NCBI GenBank assembly: GCA_050084515.1
Contig: CM114275.1
Location: 17,794,001-17,858,000 of the forward strand
Reading direction: 5' to 3'
Length of the DNA: 64,000 nucleotides
From: Blasia pusilla
Taxonomy: Eukaryota > Marchantiophyta > Marchantiopsida > Blasiales
Positions 51,656 through 63,593 of the stretch are shown here, piece by piece. Both the position numbers and the translations under genes were made by a program. The notes under the pieces were generated by a model. That model made no database searches. It was not told where the DNA came from and saw only the letters and a program-made list of their open reading frames with translations. Position 1 is the stretch's first letter. Every line of letters begins with the position of its first letter.

Positions 51656-53640
51656 CACACGATATATCCAAGTGGCCTTGGTGTTAAGTAGTCAAAGGTA
51701 AAAGCTATATCACACATCCCAATGATCCTCTTTAGATGTGAGACGAGTTTGTGTGTTCATGAGATTGGAAAACTTCTGATTGGTCTCCTCATGATAGGCA
51801 TAGATAGTAGACTTTTATCTATCTTTGAGCAATTGAAATGCTCTCTCTTGCTCATCCCCCCACTGCCACTCATGGTCCAACATCATCAACAAGGTCAATG
51901 ACTTCACAATCGTACTAAATCCCTTAAGCTATCATCGATAGAAGTTTTTCCAATTCCGTGAACGCACAAACCCAACATACACCGATTAATGTGCAACATG
52001 AAAAGAGTTTGTGGGTCCTTTTGTGTTGTACACTGATTAGGGTATGTAGGATCTTGGAGCACTACTCACCTAGCATGGTGATGAGGATAGATAATTTGTA
52101 GTGGCTTGTGTTAGCTCACTTAGCTGCTCGAAAAATATTGAAGATGGAAAGTATAGCCATATGAGGGAGAGTGCTTAGCTACACTCTAGGCTATTACGCA
52201 TCTCAAGTGCTATTTGTTTGGTAATCCCTTCACCCTTATTACTGATCATTGACCATTGAAATGGTTGATGGAGTCTGAAAAGCTTACATGGAAGCTTGCC
52301 ATGTAGGCTTTGTTGTTACATGAGTATGATCTACAAGTGGTGCATCAATTTGGGAGGCTCAGCCAAGATAGAAATGGTTTGATTTGAAACTCATGCCCAA
52401 ATCAATGAGATAAAATTTGAGCTTGTTGGCTTGGTGAGAGATGAGAAGATATATCTAGATGGCATGCATCTATCTCTTTGGTTTTTTTGGCCATAGAGTG
52501 CTTCACATCGTCAACTTTGACGTTGAGGTCAAATGTAGAGTCCCTAGATCCATATGCCAATGAGAAGGTGATAGGTGCCTAAGATATCCACGAGGATAGG
52601 ATAGTCTTAGAGTACGTGTGCACGCGTAGCATAGTAGGCACAATGGGTCCAAAAGAGCAAGATAGGATACTACAAGGAGCCTGATAGTTAAGTTGGGAGG
52701 GGACACATGTTTTGCAAGTTTGGAAGGATGATAGAGTATCAATGATTCCTCTTCCTTTTAGAGAGCACAATTATTGCAGCATGCCCATGAGGAGTTGGGA
52801 CATTTTAGAGTGAAGCGGATATACTACTTCCTCCAGTTCTAGTATTTGTGGCAAGACATGTAGACAAACATACATCAGTTTGTTGCTAGGTGCATGGTAT
52901 GTGATCGAGTCAGAGCATCACTCAATGCTCTAACTCCAAAATTTCACCCATTACCAATCATAGGTTTAGGCGATTGATGGAGTTTGATTTTGCAAGACCT
53001 TTACCATTGATAGAGCGCCACAACCGGTATGTTTTGGCGATGGTCAAGCACTTCTAAAAGTGGATAGAGTTGGTTCTATTGTACGACAAGAAGACTGAGG
53101 AAGTGGGATATTCGTTCCTTGATCGAGTGTTGAGTCAATATTATGCATCAATCAATACGATATACCATGGCACCAAGTCTTGCAAGGAGTTTCAAGCCAT
53201 ATGATCAAGTGTTGATCGACCACCACATGACGTCTCGAGATCATCTTGAGGAAGATGATCTAGCCAAGTATGTTGTCCAGATGATGAAGAGGGGATTGCG
53301 TAAGTATGGCTTGCAAAGAGATCACCTAGGAGATTGGGATATAAAATTAGTGCAGTTGAAAATGGGATGCAAGTTAGCAAGCACATATCCTTGGCGTCCT
53401 TTTTCGCCTTACTTCTTACTCTATGGACAAGAGCAAGATTTCCATGCGATCATTTATTGTGATGCTAGTGACGTGTTGAACCTTAATTACTTTGATGTGT
53501 AGGTGCAAGCATGTTCCAAGAGGATAGAGACATTTTAAAGATTCATACCCACGGCGTTCGAGAACATAACATTGTGACAAGTTAAGATATGTGACCATTT
53601 GGCAAGAAGGCTATCAATTCATGATCTTGAGGTTCCATCA
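51655..53640 (+). mobile_element. Second Ty3/gypsy pol remnant (plus strand)
   Basis: Starts within RT-RNase H (the stretch after 51655 parallels the 63830-63930 text CTTGGTGTGCAGCAGACAAA then GTGAGTCGAGTTTGTG). RNase H near 52240-52330, integrase zinc finger near 52790-52915 (ELGHFRVKR, then CMVCDRV), catalytic core with MVKHF-type phrase near 53040, and a well-kept end of the core at 53143-53502 (HMTSRDHLEEDDLAKYVVQM, MKRGLRKYGLQRDHLGDWD, then FSPYFLLYGQE). Many stops. Belongs to the same family as the element entering at 63575. Confidence 0.85.
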
Positions 53641-54221
53641 GGGAGTCAACATCTAGTTGTCGCATGACAACATGGACAACTTTGGATGTGACACAAGGGT
53701 ACATTATCTTAAGGATGTGTGAGGTTTTTCCATCCTGAGTTTCCTTGTTAGAGGGATGTGATGGTATGGTTTGGAAGAACCATGTGCATAATTATTCACC
53801 ATGTCACCTTCCCAATATCGATGGTATAGTTGACCCAAGCTTAGAAATAGTACTTGTAGGCTTGCGATGTATGTTATGAGGGTTTGCTAAGGGTGGAGCC
53901 ACAATACGAGTCTGTAATGGTTGTTTGAGAGGAAGGCATATGGCATGTTTGACAACATCCCTCTCTCAAGTTCCTAAATGGATGTGCCATAAATTTACAT
54001 AGGATAGACAATCAGACATTTAGGCTTGCTTGAGTGTCTTGGATAATAGGAAGGTGATAAACAATGGGACTATATGCACACTCGGCCTTGTTACTCTCAG
54101 CATTCTCAAGATGTATATCACAAGTAGGTAGAGATAAATGACTATCTAGAGTTAGAGGGACCTAACTACCACCTAGAGGGCAAATTGGAGATATTTTGGT
54201 AACGACTTGCCTCTATGTCTG
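53641..54221. other. No gene recognised
   Basis: Downstream of the gypsy integrase; probably its 3' region. No LTR boundary seen. Confidence 0.3.
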
Positions 54222-54500
54222 TGTTTGGTGGATGATTGAGTTACTCTAGTGTTGGTATGTTTGATTAGTGAAACCAATGTACTTTATTTAGGGATATGTA
54301 CGCGCACAAAAATTTTGTATCCTACTTTATCACAAGAATTGGAGTTGAACAAGAATATATAGTATGGCCTCAACTAAAATTATTGTGATAAAGTAGGATA
54401 CAACATTTTTGTGTGCCTACATATTGCTCGCTACACAAAGTACATCGGTGTTAGTGATCAAACACACAAACATTAGACTACCTCAGTCATCCACCGAACC
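54222..54500. repeat. Large inverted repeat (hairpin), ~125-bp arms
   Basis: The left arm (about 54222-54348) and the right arm (about 54369-54500) are reverse complements with roughly 85 percent identity by eye. Best-kept block: TTGTATCCTACTTTATCACA on the left and TGTGATAAAGTAGGATACAA on the right. Outer ends TTTGGTGGATGATTGAG and CTCAGTCATCCACCGAA also pair. The loop is about 20 bp. Looks like a snap-back MITE or a fold-back precursor. Confidence 0.85.
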
Positions 54501-57500
54501 AATATCACTTCTTTATATATATATATAAATAAATAAGAGGTAAGGAATCATGCAAACAAAGTTAATGCATGTGGAATTGATGATTATGGATTAGCATCAT
54601 GTGCCAATTTGGTGACAAACATCTCTTAGGAAACTTCTCAATATTTTATTAAATCTATTTTGGTTTTTTCCTCTTTCTTAACGCGCGGTTTTCCATGTTT
54701 TATCTCTCCAAGATAAAGGAATCATGCAATACTAGCTTGACCTACTAAATATTTGCATGGAACTTTTCAAGTTTGCCATCTAAAAAAAAATCTTTGTACA
54801 TGTTTCTCGATGGATTGTTATCTACAACCATTTTACTAATCAATTCATTATGAAGTCATGACGAGATATATATCCCTAAACATACACCCCCACCCCCGAT
54901 CTGCATGTATGTGGGTTTACTTAACTTTTGGCTCTTTTCCTTTTCCTCATGCATATATGTAGCTTTATGGAGAATGTGATTATAATTTCTACTTGATTAA
55001 TTTTTTGATAAAAACTCTAAGTGTCCAGACCAAGTGTAACTTTAGAGCTGATTGCCCCTAATTTTTTTCTAAATTTAGACATTTAAAGGCATTGTATGTT
55101 CGCAACCACACGCTCATCCCATGGACCACATCTACATGTCATATCATACTCGCTTTTTACGCCTTGCAATATTTTCTTACATTGCCTCACCACATTTAAT
55201 TTATAGGGCCATCTTCTAGCTTTTATGGACATAAATGAAGACCAAACCCAAAGATGTTAGTGCCTAAATCTTGTTGTTCCGTGATAGATATCTCAAAAAG
55301 AAGTAGAAGAAGAAAAGACACTCTCTCCTACTGGAATTCAAAGGCCCAAAGCGGGGGAGGAGAGTGAGCTCAATACGAAAACACACATGCACTACCTAAA
55401 TACAAGAGAGGAACTACTTTCCAATCGAGCATGATAAGAAATGCTTTAGCCATTCAATTTTCCTTTGGTTAATAAAAAGTAGAGTCAATCCAAACACTTT
55501 TGCTTAAAAGGAAAGCACCCATTCAAGCACATGAGAACTATGTAGAGACTTTACTTTAGTTAGAATGGGGTTGGGGCAGGGCGGGGCAGGGCAAGGTTTC
55601 TCTAATATACGGGAGAAAGAAAATTTGTAATATCTCATGCAGATTTGGGTTGTATTTATGTAAAATCAAGGAATTTTCTCTTCAATTTTTTTTCTTGGTG
55701 GGACGCCTAAGGAAAATATTTGTTTGAATTGAATGTTGTTTTGTTTAGAAGGAAAAAAATTGAATTCTCCACGTTACTTTGGCTGAGGGATCCTAATAAG
55801 CAAAAAATTGCAAGAGGGCTTCATCCAAATATATATATATATATGTTGTAGAATATTTTAATATTTTCATTCATATCAATTAAAAACACCAAACCATACA
55901 ATGAATGTAGAGTCTTTTGCAAGCTCCTATTGCAAAGGAGATAATAAATAAGGGATGTGAAATGCATGTACTTCATATCCCTTCAAATATTATGGTTGAA
56001 ACATCAATTTATGTTCCTACCATAATATTTGAATTTATCTCTTTCCGGATCCTATAATCATGCAATTTTTATGAGCCTTCAATCCTCTGTAGTGGAGACA
56101 TTAGTCCTCATCATCTTCCTTCATGGTTATAAGGCAGTGAGGGGTCATAGAGCATAGGCTTGGTCAAGAGAATTGGGACGCAAAATGGGGATTGATGTTC
56201 TAATTTAAGTTTTTCCAAGAAACGGGATGCTGGAGGATTGGGAAGAATCTATATTATTATTACTATTGGCAACCCTATTTGCACAATAAGACAAAATAAT
56301 AACAAATCTAAAATCTTCTTGCTTAATCCATTCTTGATATTTTGGGAAGGAAAATGAATTTGAATAGAAGAGTGAAATGATTTCATTAATTAAGATTAAC
56401 TAATGATTTAGGTAGTGGGCATCTATAATATTAATTGAGCATGGGGGGTTACTAAAAGGGGAAAGAAAGAAAAAATTGCCTTCTATAAGAAGTGAAGCAC
56501 TCTAAAAAATAATTGTCATTCGGTACTATTTCCATGGGCCAAGTAAAGAACTCTACTATTAATTTTCATTTGGGATTTTATTTTTTTTGAGATCGAATCG
56601 TGCCATGCCTTCATTGGTGGTTGGAAGAGGGTTACCTTTATTCGCTTGGGTAATTATTTTTATCTACACATTTTTACTATGAAACTTGAGACTTGTTCTT
56701 TCAGATCGAAGTAACTCCTATCCACCCAATTGTGCTTGTTTGGATGGTGTACTCAATTTGAGGTTGAAAAAGTAAAGTAACAAGATAAAGGAAGGAAAGA
56801 GTAAGTAATTTTGAGGAAGAGTAATTATGTGGAGAAAGAGGAGCGGAGACGATGTATGGAGAAAGCAAAGAAGAGACGATATCAAACAAACCAACTAGAC
56901 AAACAAATGAGATTTCAAAATTTCTCTTCCTCCACTTTAGTGATTTTGCTCTAATCGTTGTTGTAGTAATCTTGTGTTGGAATTCAAAAACCTGTGAAGA
57001 TCCAAATTGGACAGCTTGCTTGCAGATTCAATAGGTGTTGGCTGAGGGGGAAAGAGTGAGTAGGGTGGTCGGATCCATATCCAAATTGAGCCTCACTATC
57101 AACATTGCTCAAGATGTACCATACAAGTCACAAGTGCAATTGGGCTACTTGAATGCCTGAATGGGAGAAGTAGTCGTCAAAGCTCGTGCAGATGTCGTCA
57201 TATTCCAATAGTATGGGAGATATGGTTTAGGTTCTCTGTGATCTTCCTCTCTTTTCTCGAGTTCACTTTACTGCCTTTGGTTGATTGCCCCTAAGAGAAA
57301 AAATCATCTTGCGATAGTCATGTGTGGCCTTGCTCCCGCTCTCTACGCATCTCCTTTGAGTACGAGCACGTGCGACTTGGTAAGAAGTGCGAGTATGAAG
57401 TCAGATAGTTGGCATTTTGACGAACGTATGAATAATATGAATCTTGGCTAAATAGCCAATCGTAAAAAAATTTGTTCGGTCTGCATGTCTAACTTAGTTT

Positions 57501-57905
57501 TTTGTGGCGTGGTATTCAGGGTACCCGTCCACGTCCATTCTTCATAGATCCCAACACCAAGTTGTCTGGTCGCCCTTGCACGTCTCGTGCGTTGATTAAA
57601 CAATTGCATCTATCCAAGAAGTTGCACAAATGCTCACAAGGTGCGGGCGCGATCTAACATAAGAGGCAATACAAAATTGCGCTCATGTTGGGCAGCGGGG
57701 AAGTATCCTCGGCATCTAGTGAAAAAACTCGAAATGAATGGCAGCAATGTGTGATTCGGCCCTCAAACGTGAGCACTCGAACTTACAAGTCTCGGGCGGG
57801 CGGATGCCTATACATGATCTCTCAGCCGTCTTGGAGTAGAAGTAGGGAGAAGAAAGAATGTTGCGAAGGCCCCATGTCTGGTGGCCCCGAACCTGAAGCA
57901 GGCTA
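54501..57905. other. No gene recognised
   Basis: AT-rich, with TA microsatellites near 54517 and 55829. Short frames (56701-56889, 56852-57034, 57685-57906) have no recognised family. The last part may be the inside of a Helitron whose 3' end is at 57940. Confidence 0.35.
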
Positions 57906-57913
57906 ACACATAC

Positions 57914-57940
57914 CTGTGCTTCGCACGGGCATCTTACTAG
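57914..57940 (+). mobile_element. Helitron-type 3' end
   Basis: CCTGTGC-TTC-GCACGGG hairpin, then CATCTTACTAG and a host T (57941). This is the classic plant Helitron terminus and closely matches the 4803 element. The 5' end was not found, so the element's extent is unknown. Confidence 0.65.
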
Positions 57941-58087
57941 TTATTTTGATGGGAGGAGTGGAGGGGTGGAATCATTAAAGGGAACGGGGTATTCTGTAAA
58001 TTTTAATTGGGGAGTGGAGTGTTATTACTCTTATGTTTAAATTTTGAAATGAAAAATATTTCTAAATTAATTTCAAGAAACTATTTT

Positions 58088-58115
58088 CATGCTCAAGCAC
58101 GGGCATGCTAACTAG
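58088..58115 (+). mobile_element. Possible second Helitron-type 3' end
   Basis: ATGCTCAAGCACGGGCATGC then TAACTAG. GCTCAAGC and GCATGC-type pairing is possible and the end is CTAG, but the next base is C, not T. Weaker than the 57940 terminus. Confidence 0.35.
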
Positions 58116-61100
58116 CGATAATAAAGTGTGGATTTGATTATCTATCAAACCTCCCTTATGAATCTATGAATTAAGGATTTTTTCAGTTTCAATAACCAAT
58201 GATGCCCAATTCGGAGACCACCAATTTATGGTTTACATGTTGTGGAAGGGTGATCTCAAGTTGCTCTCCATGCCTAACTGCGAATCACTTGCCATGAAGT
58301 TATGCTATTGAGACCGTAAGTTTCTTCCCCCGAATGGAAGTTCATGCTTGCTGAAAGAAAGAAACGAAGACTTGTGAATGAAGAAAAGGTTTTCTGAAAA
58401 AATTGAATGGTATCTTATGCAAATCAATGGGCAATGTTATAGTGATATAAGTCGAAGGAAGTGAATTCTATGTGATAACCGAACACCTAGAATTCAACCA
58501 CGACACTAGGATATCCATGCACGAAGCCGGTGTCGATTCTTTGGTGCCCATTCCTCTATTGTGTGCATTGTGACTTTTATTATTGTTTTTTCAAGGCCCC
58601 TTAATCCCACTCCCCCCCCCCTCTCCACCGAGTCCGTTTTCCCACCTCCAAACCTTTTCCGTCCAACCCCAAACGTGTTTTACACGCGTGCTCGATTTGG
58701 CGCAAACATTCGAAAATTGTTCCCCTCTATTAATAGCGCAAATCTGGATCATGCAAAGGGAGACAGAATCCATAAATGAAAAATAATACTAGTAGGATCG
58801 AAAAGCCTACCAAGAAGTGACAATGAAAAGGCGAAATTAATGGTCGCGAGTGATGATGGATCCAGTAGTCTCGGTGCCACTTCCTGAATGATGGTTGACT
58901 ATTTTAACTTAACTCGAAGCCTCCACAGCTGGCACTGGGAGTCTGCGACACGTACATGCAGATCGCTAAAAGAAAATAAATATCCACGCGAGCCATAACC
59001 GATTCTCTCAAAAAAACGTTTTCTCGGTTCCTCATAGATATGATACACTCCCAGATCTCCCTCCACACGAAAACCCATGGGATGGACGAGCATTCGGAGT
59101 CATTTGAGCGAACGAAGGAACATGCGTCTTCTGTAGGGAGGAATCGCACAGCGTTCAAGCTGAGCCTTGGATGGATCCATGCACAAGTACTTGACCCTTA
59201 CCATACTTCTTCGCCTTTTCTTCACGTATCCCACATGAGATGCCCCTTTTACATGAGCTGCTTTTCGTGTCTCAGCAAGTTGACAAATGGCCCTGCTCGT
59301 CACACTTCACTTACGCGTAACCCTCTTCCTCCACAGGGAGAAGTTTGGATGATAAAGTGGATTTTGGAAGGCACCATTAGATAAAGCGGGCGAGGGAGTT
59401 AAGTGGTCCAAGGACGTAAAGGTCGTCCATTGGTTCAAGTACTTTTGCCATAATTTAATCAGGATCAATCAGGAAAAGTATTCCCTTTACCACCTGCCAG
59501 ACCTCGTCCTCACAAGTTTAGCTTTTGTGATTCACTCCTCTCCCCCCTATCGCTAAAATAAAATGAAAATCTAGCTGACCGGGTAAATCCGACTATTCGT
59601 TGCTCTTTGTAAGACGAGAGGATTTTGGCCCTTTACACGCGTTGTCGTGCATTAATCACCCACAGTTTTCCTGATATTTTCTCTCTCGCTCTCCTTCCTT
59701 TCCTTTCCTCGTTTTCCTTCCGACGTCCCCTTCAGCCAAGGCCGGCCTCGCCTCTTCGCCGCTGGGGGGGCGGGGAGGCATTTTTGTCCTTGCTGCCACC
59801 CACCGCTCTTGCAAGTGGCGCTGTCACTGCCCATTTGCCCGATGCCGACGTGTTGGAGTTCGTCCGAGTCCGGCCCGAGTTTAACGATGCTCGGCAGGAA
59901 CCGCCATTCTTTGTCAAAGCAGCCGGTTGAGAGCGAGCGAAACTTTCCGGTTCCAGTCTGAAACTTTTGGAAACTTCCCGACGAGAAAACTAGCTTTTCT
60001 TCGTTAAAGTCAAAAAAAACCGGCTACAATGGCGAAATCGACGACAACCTTGAAATTTCTCTCCGAAAGCTACCGGCACCCCGCTGGGGGAGCCCCTAAA
60101 CCCTAAACCCCCCCCCCTCCTTTCGTTCACGGGCTGATCGGAGTCTCGCTGGTATAGGTCGGTAAGGTCGTGAGAGAGCTAGCTAGATATAAGATCGTTG
60201 TTGAGGCGAGAGGACGGAAGAAGACTCAGTGGTGAGGTTCGAACTCAGGTCACATCAGGCATTAATGGATGCGAAGAAAGACGATGTGTAAAGTGCTGAG
60301 GTGTTACGTCGGGCATCTTGTGCAAAAGAATGTACCTACGACTTGCCTTCTCGCCCCACATTGAAGTGCGAGGTTCATACAGTTGATTCCCTTTCCCGAC
60401 TATGGGAAAAGCAACTCTTCCATTCCATTTCTTATTATTAGGATTTTTTATTATTATCTACAGTAATAAAAGAGTATGATTTTTGGAAACACTTTTTTTT
60501 TTTTTAAAGGTAATGGGGCAGAATGTTCTGTTTTAGTAGAAGGGCGTATATTTTTATAGTTATTATGAATCCCATGCTGTATGTAGGTGGGTACTCTTCC
60601 TAGCAAGTAGTAGGAAGTAGGAAAGGGAGCGAGATTTTTTTTTCAAATGAACAAAATGACTATTAAACCCATACTTACCCGGGCTATTTTTATTAGTCAG
60701 ATGTATTTGTATACCGTAGATACAAATTAAAATCATATTTTGACATATGATAACGATTGGTGAACAAGTTTGACACCGGGTGTCCGAGAAAGATTTGTGG
60801 CCATTTGGGAGGTAATCATGCATATCTATTATAGTAAGTTGCATCATTTTAGATAGGACTTGAAAAAATCCTTCTAAGGGCTTTTTGCAACCTTCCCTTA
60901 TTGACACGTGTATAAGAGGAATTAAGAAGTAACAAAAAGAAATAACTTATTTCCCATAATTTTCTGACCGAGATACTAGTTCCTTAAATTTAATTCTCTT
61001 ATGCCTTAACTTCAACTCCTTACCCACAACCGGTGACTAGTCAAATTCAAGCCGCTCTATGGTTGCAGCACGGAAGAAGGAAACGACCTTGACACGGTTG

Positions 61101-61915
61101 ATATTAAAGCATGACGAAGACAAATGGTAAACGACACGAGGGTTATGGGGGGAAACGTGGACAATGGCCGTTCGATTGAGCAGGAGCATGATAATACGGC
61201 TCGCGAGTTAGGTCGTGAAGGAATATGTACGCACCATGATGACATGATTTATGTGTGCAGGGAAATCCCTTTTCAGAGCAAAAGTATATTCGGGAAAAAT
61301 CTAGACCCCCATGAAACAGCTGATGTAATTACTTTGAGAGCACCTTTAGACCCCATGGTTTCCTTTTCCCTTTCCTTACGTTTGATTAGTAATTAGTAAC
61401 ATGGGTTGGGGGGGGGGGAGTGGTGGAGCCGGGAGTCCTTCGCAGCGTCATACACACTACAATGAACAGTGTGACCCGACTAAGTTTGTTCTTTCATTTT
61501 ATCTGCGTCACGGGAACGTTAGGTACTCGAGTCTTTTCTCCTCCTAAACAGAAACGACGGAGATACCAATCCGTCTATCGGCTCTTCTCAAAGAGCACAC
61601 GTCTGCTCGCTTTTCGAATAAAGAATTGCCTTTCTATGATCTTCCGAAGCACAGGGAGAAGGCACGTATAAGAGATGATTCATTCTTCCTTTCTTTATTA
61701 TTACATTCATAAGAAATCACTTTACGAAAGTTCAGCTGCTGTGGACAGAAGAAGTACAACGACGACGGCGATTTGTGAAGAGTCCCATTCATATCCAACT
61801 ACCTTGCCATGAAAAAGTGTCTCGCCACTCCTCTTATGGCTAAGTTTGTAACCAGGCGCGATGAACAGCGGCCCTCGGCTTTGTTTCAGGTCTCTTCAGC
61901 GGAAACCCTTGCCAG
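58116..61915. other. No gene established
   Basis: Mixed sequence. 59640-60130 is GC-rich, and a telo-box-like CCTAAACCCTAAACCC lies at about 60095-60110, as in many plant 5' UTRs, so a promoter could be here. Frames at 59625-59930, 61124-61396 and 61420-61671 are unrecognised. Reading 61560-61670 in another frame gives ELPFYDLPKHREKARIRD, which looks protein-like but could not be joined to a gene. Confidence 0.35.
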
Positions 61916-62038
61916 GGAAAAACAAGTATGCCGCCCGTGCCGATGCCAGCGGCGGGAATGGGCTGAAAGGAGGAGTACATGGGACTCAGATAGAACAGCG
62001 TTTGAAGAAAGATGCACAGCGTTTGAAAGAGAGGAAAG
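61916..62038 (+). CDS. Orphan exon-like segment
   Basis: Between a good acceptor (CCCTTGCCAG) and a good donor (GGAAAG/GTATGT) lies a 123-nt open stretch in phase 1. It encodes KNKYAARADASGGNGLKGGV, then HGTQIEQRLKKDAQRLKERK. The end looks helical and highly charged, as in conserved intracellular proteins. Protein not recognised. Upstream exons could not be linked with confidence, and the LINE at 62231-63593 begins less than 200 bp downstream, so the gene may be broken there. Confidence 0.35.
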
Positions 62039-62077
62039 GTATGTGGGACACCTAATGCGCACACGTCATGTTTACGG

Positions 62078-62080
<3 letters not shown>

Positions 62081-62109
<29 letters not shown>
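62081..62109. repeat. (TA)n microsatellite
   Basis: About 14 TA units followed by TGTGTGTG. Confidence 0.9.
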
Positions 62110-62117
<8 letters not shown>

Positions 62118-62230
62118 AGAAAAAGGGATGGGAAACCCATCCCGATACAAAAGAGGGGGCATGGAGACCCAAAAAATAGATCTCAAGAGGCCGGAACCGG
62201 CCCCGAGGAGAAAGAAGGGGGCCTTCCCCC

Positions 62231-63593
62231 CTAACGACCAAAATCACCAACAGCAGACACAATATCAGCAACACCTACAGAGTTATGAATACTACTAAGT
62301 GGGCCTCTAGCATTGGCGTCTCCAACCGCTTGAGCCCGCCGCAGAAGCCCATTTGCCTGGGCGCGCTGCAAAGCTATGGAGACCCGTTGCCTACAATAAA
62401 GTATCGCAGTGGCTAAGGACAACCCATTTCTCGACTGGAGATGATGGGCGCAATCCGTAAGGAACGAGTCAAACCTCTCCCCCATCGCCCCGTACATCTC
62501 AATGGCTAGGGGGATAAATCGATGTCCGTCATGAAGTCGACTATAAATGTGGGTCTTCTTGACCGCCCCTGCCGCTCCTTGTAGCAATCTCCCTTGTGCT
62601 ACCACTTGGGCTCGCACCGCCTCCCGCGCAAGATTCGTCACTACAACATCCGCTACCACCACCTGAGACTCCCTCGTCATGTAGAGATCAGCACGGATAA
62701 GGGAATCCCGCATGGAGTTGTGCCTCTCTCTTTGTACATGGAATCCACTCTCCCGAGCAATAGAGAACATAATATCCCGTACTGCATCGTGAGTGGCTAT
62801 CCTCTCACCCCCAACTAGACACCGTGCCAAATGCACACCGAGTGGATCGGACTCGCGACACTGCGAATGTGTCGAACCAACCACCGTTGGTTGGGCAGCC
62901 AGTCGGAACCTCATCATTGTAGTGTAGGTAAGTGGTGCGATGCGGAAAGCCGGGATGAGGGGACGAGCCCCCACCCATGAGCCTGCCCCTTTCGAGCAAG
63001 AGCGAATCACGGGCCCGAACCTCCATGGGGATATTCCGTCCGACATAGTAGCTCTAAAAAATGCATCAAAGTGGGCTTCCATCAAAGAACATTGGAGCCA
63101 GGTGTCCGGAGGTAACTAGGGAAGACAAAGCGGGAAGAACTACTCTAGCCTCAACAAGAAGGAGTCTCTACAAGTTTGTGAGTGAAGGCGAAGTGGGAAA
63201 AGACCATCCTCAACCTGGGAAACATACTGTAAAAGTAGCGGTCTATCCCTAACCAAAAATCGGGAGCAAAGGAGGGGTGCTACAGTGGCCCAACTTCCTA
63301 AAAAGGCTGAAGACGCCACTAACTCAGTCGCTATGAGCCCTACTCCACCAAAAGCAATCGGCCAAGAAGCCTGTCTACGAGATAACTCCCCCGCGGGGCA
63401 CTCTAATGAGCCGGGTCCTAGAAGATCCCCAAATGCCTGCATAATCTTTCTATCAAAGGATCTATACAAGGAAGAAATATGGCTAGTCGCCCACACGGTT
63501 CTACACAGATAACCAGGTCTGCGGGCAAAACATGACGAGAGGATTCCATAAGCTACTTGAGGATCACCAATCGTACCAGTGGCGGTTCTTACC
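62231..63593 (-). mobile_element. LINE ORF2 C-terminal half
   Basis: Best-preserved LINE piece in the window. Minus-strand frame 63140-63595 gives FARRPGYLCRTVWATSHISS, then RQASWPIAFGGVGLIATELV, then AFLGSWATVAPLL, the post-RT region of some plant non-LTR elements. The next frame (62231-63085, 284 residues) contains HSQCRESDPLGVHLARCLVG, GERIATHDAVRDIMFSIARE, then VVADVVVTNLAREAV, and the THIYSRLHDGHRF block shared with 8.5 and 33.5 kb. A conserved Cys/His pattern (C-x9-H-x3-C, then H) suggests a zinc-binding fold. The frame changes near 63100, so it is inactive. The RT core itself is missing: the element is cut at about 63590 by gypsy sequence. Confidence 0.85.

Noticed and set aside
59625-59930. 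101-residue plus frame in GC-rich DNA
   Set aside because: Low-complexity composition (Pro, Leu, Ala, Arg), no family resemblance; high GC alone explains the open frame.
60029-60107. ATG frame starting MAKSTTTLKFLSESYR near a telo-box
   Set aside because: The frame meets TAA after 25 codons and contains no GT donor before it, so it cannot be a first exon as it stands.
60220-60260. GAGGTTCGAACTCAGGTC, like a tRNA B box
   Set aside because: No A box at the right distance and no cloverleaf arms could be paired.
61809-62234. 141-residue plus frame
   Set aside because: It reads through the exon-like segment in a different frame and ends in a translated TA microsatellite (repeated Ile-Tyr).
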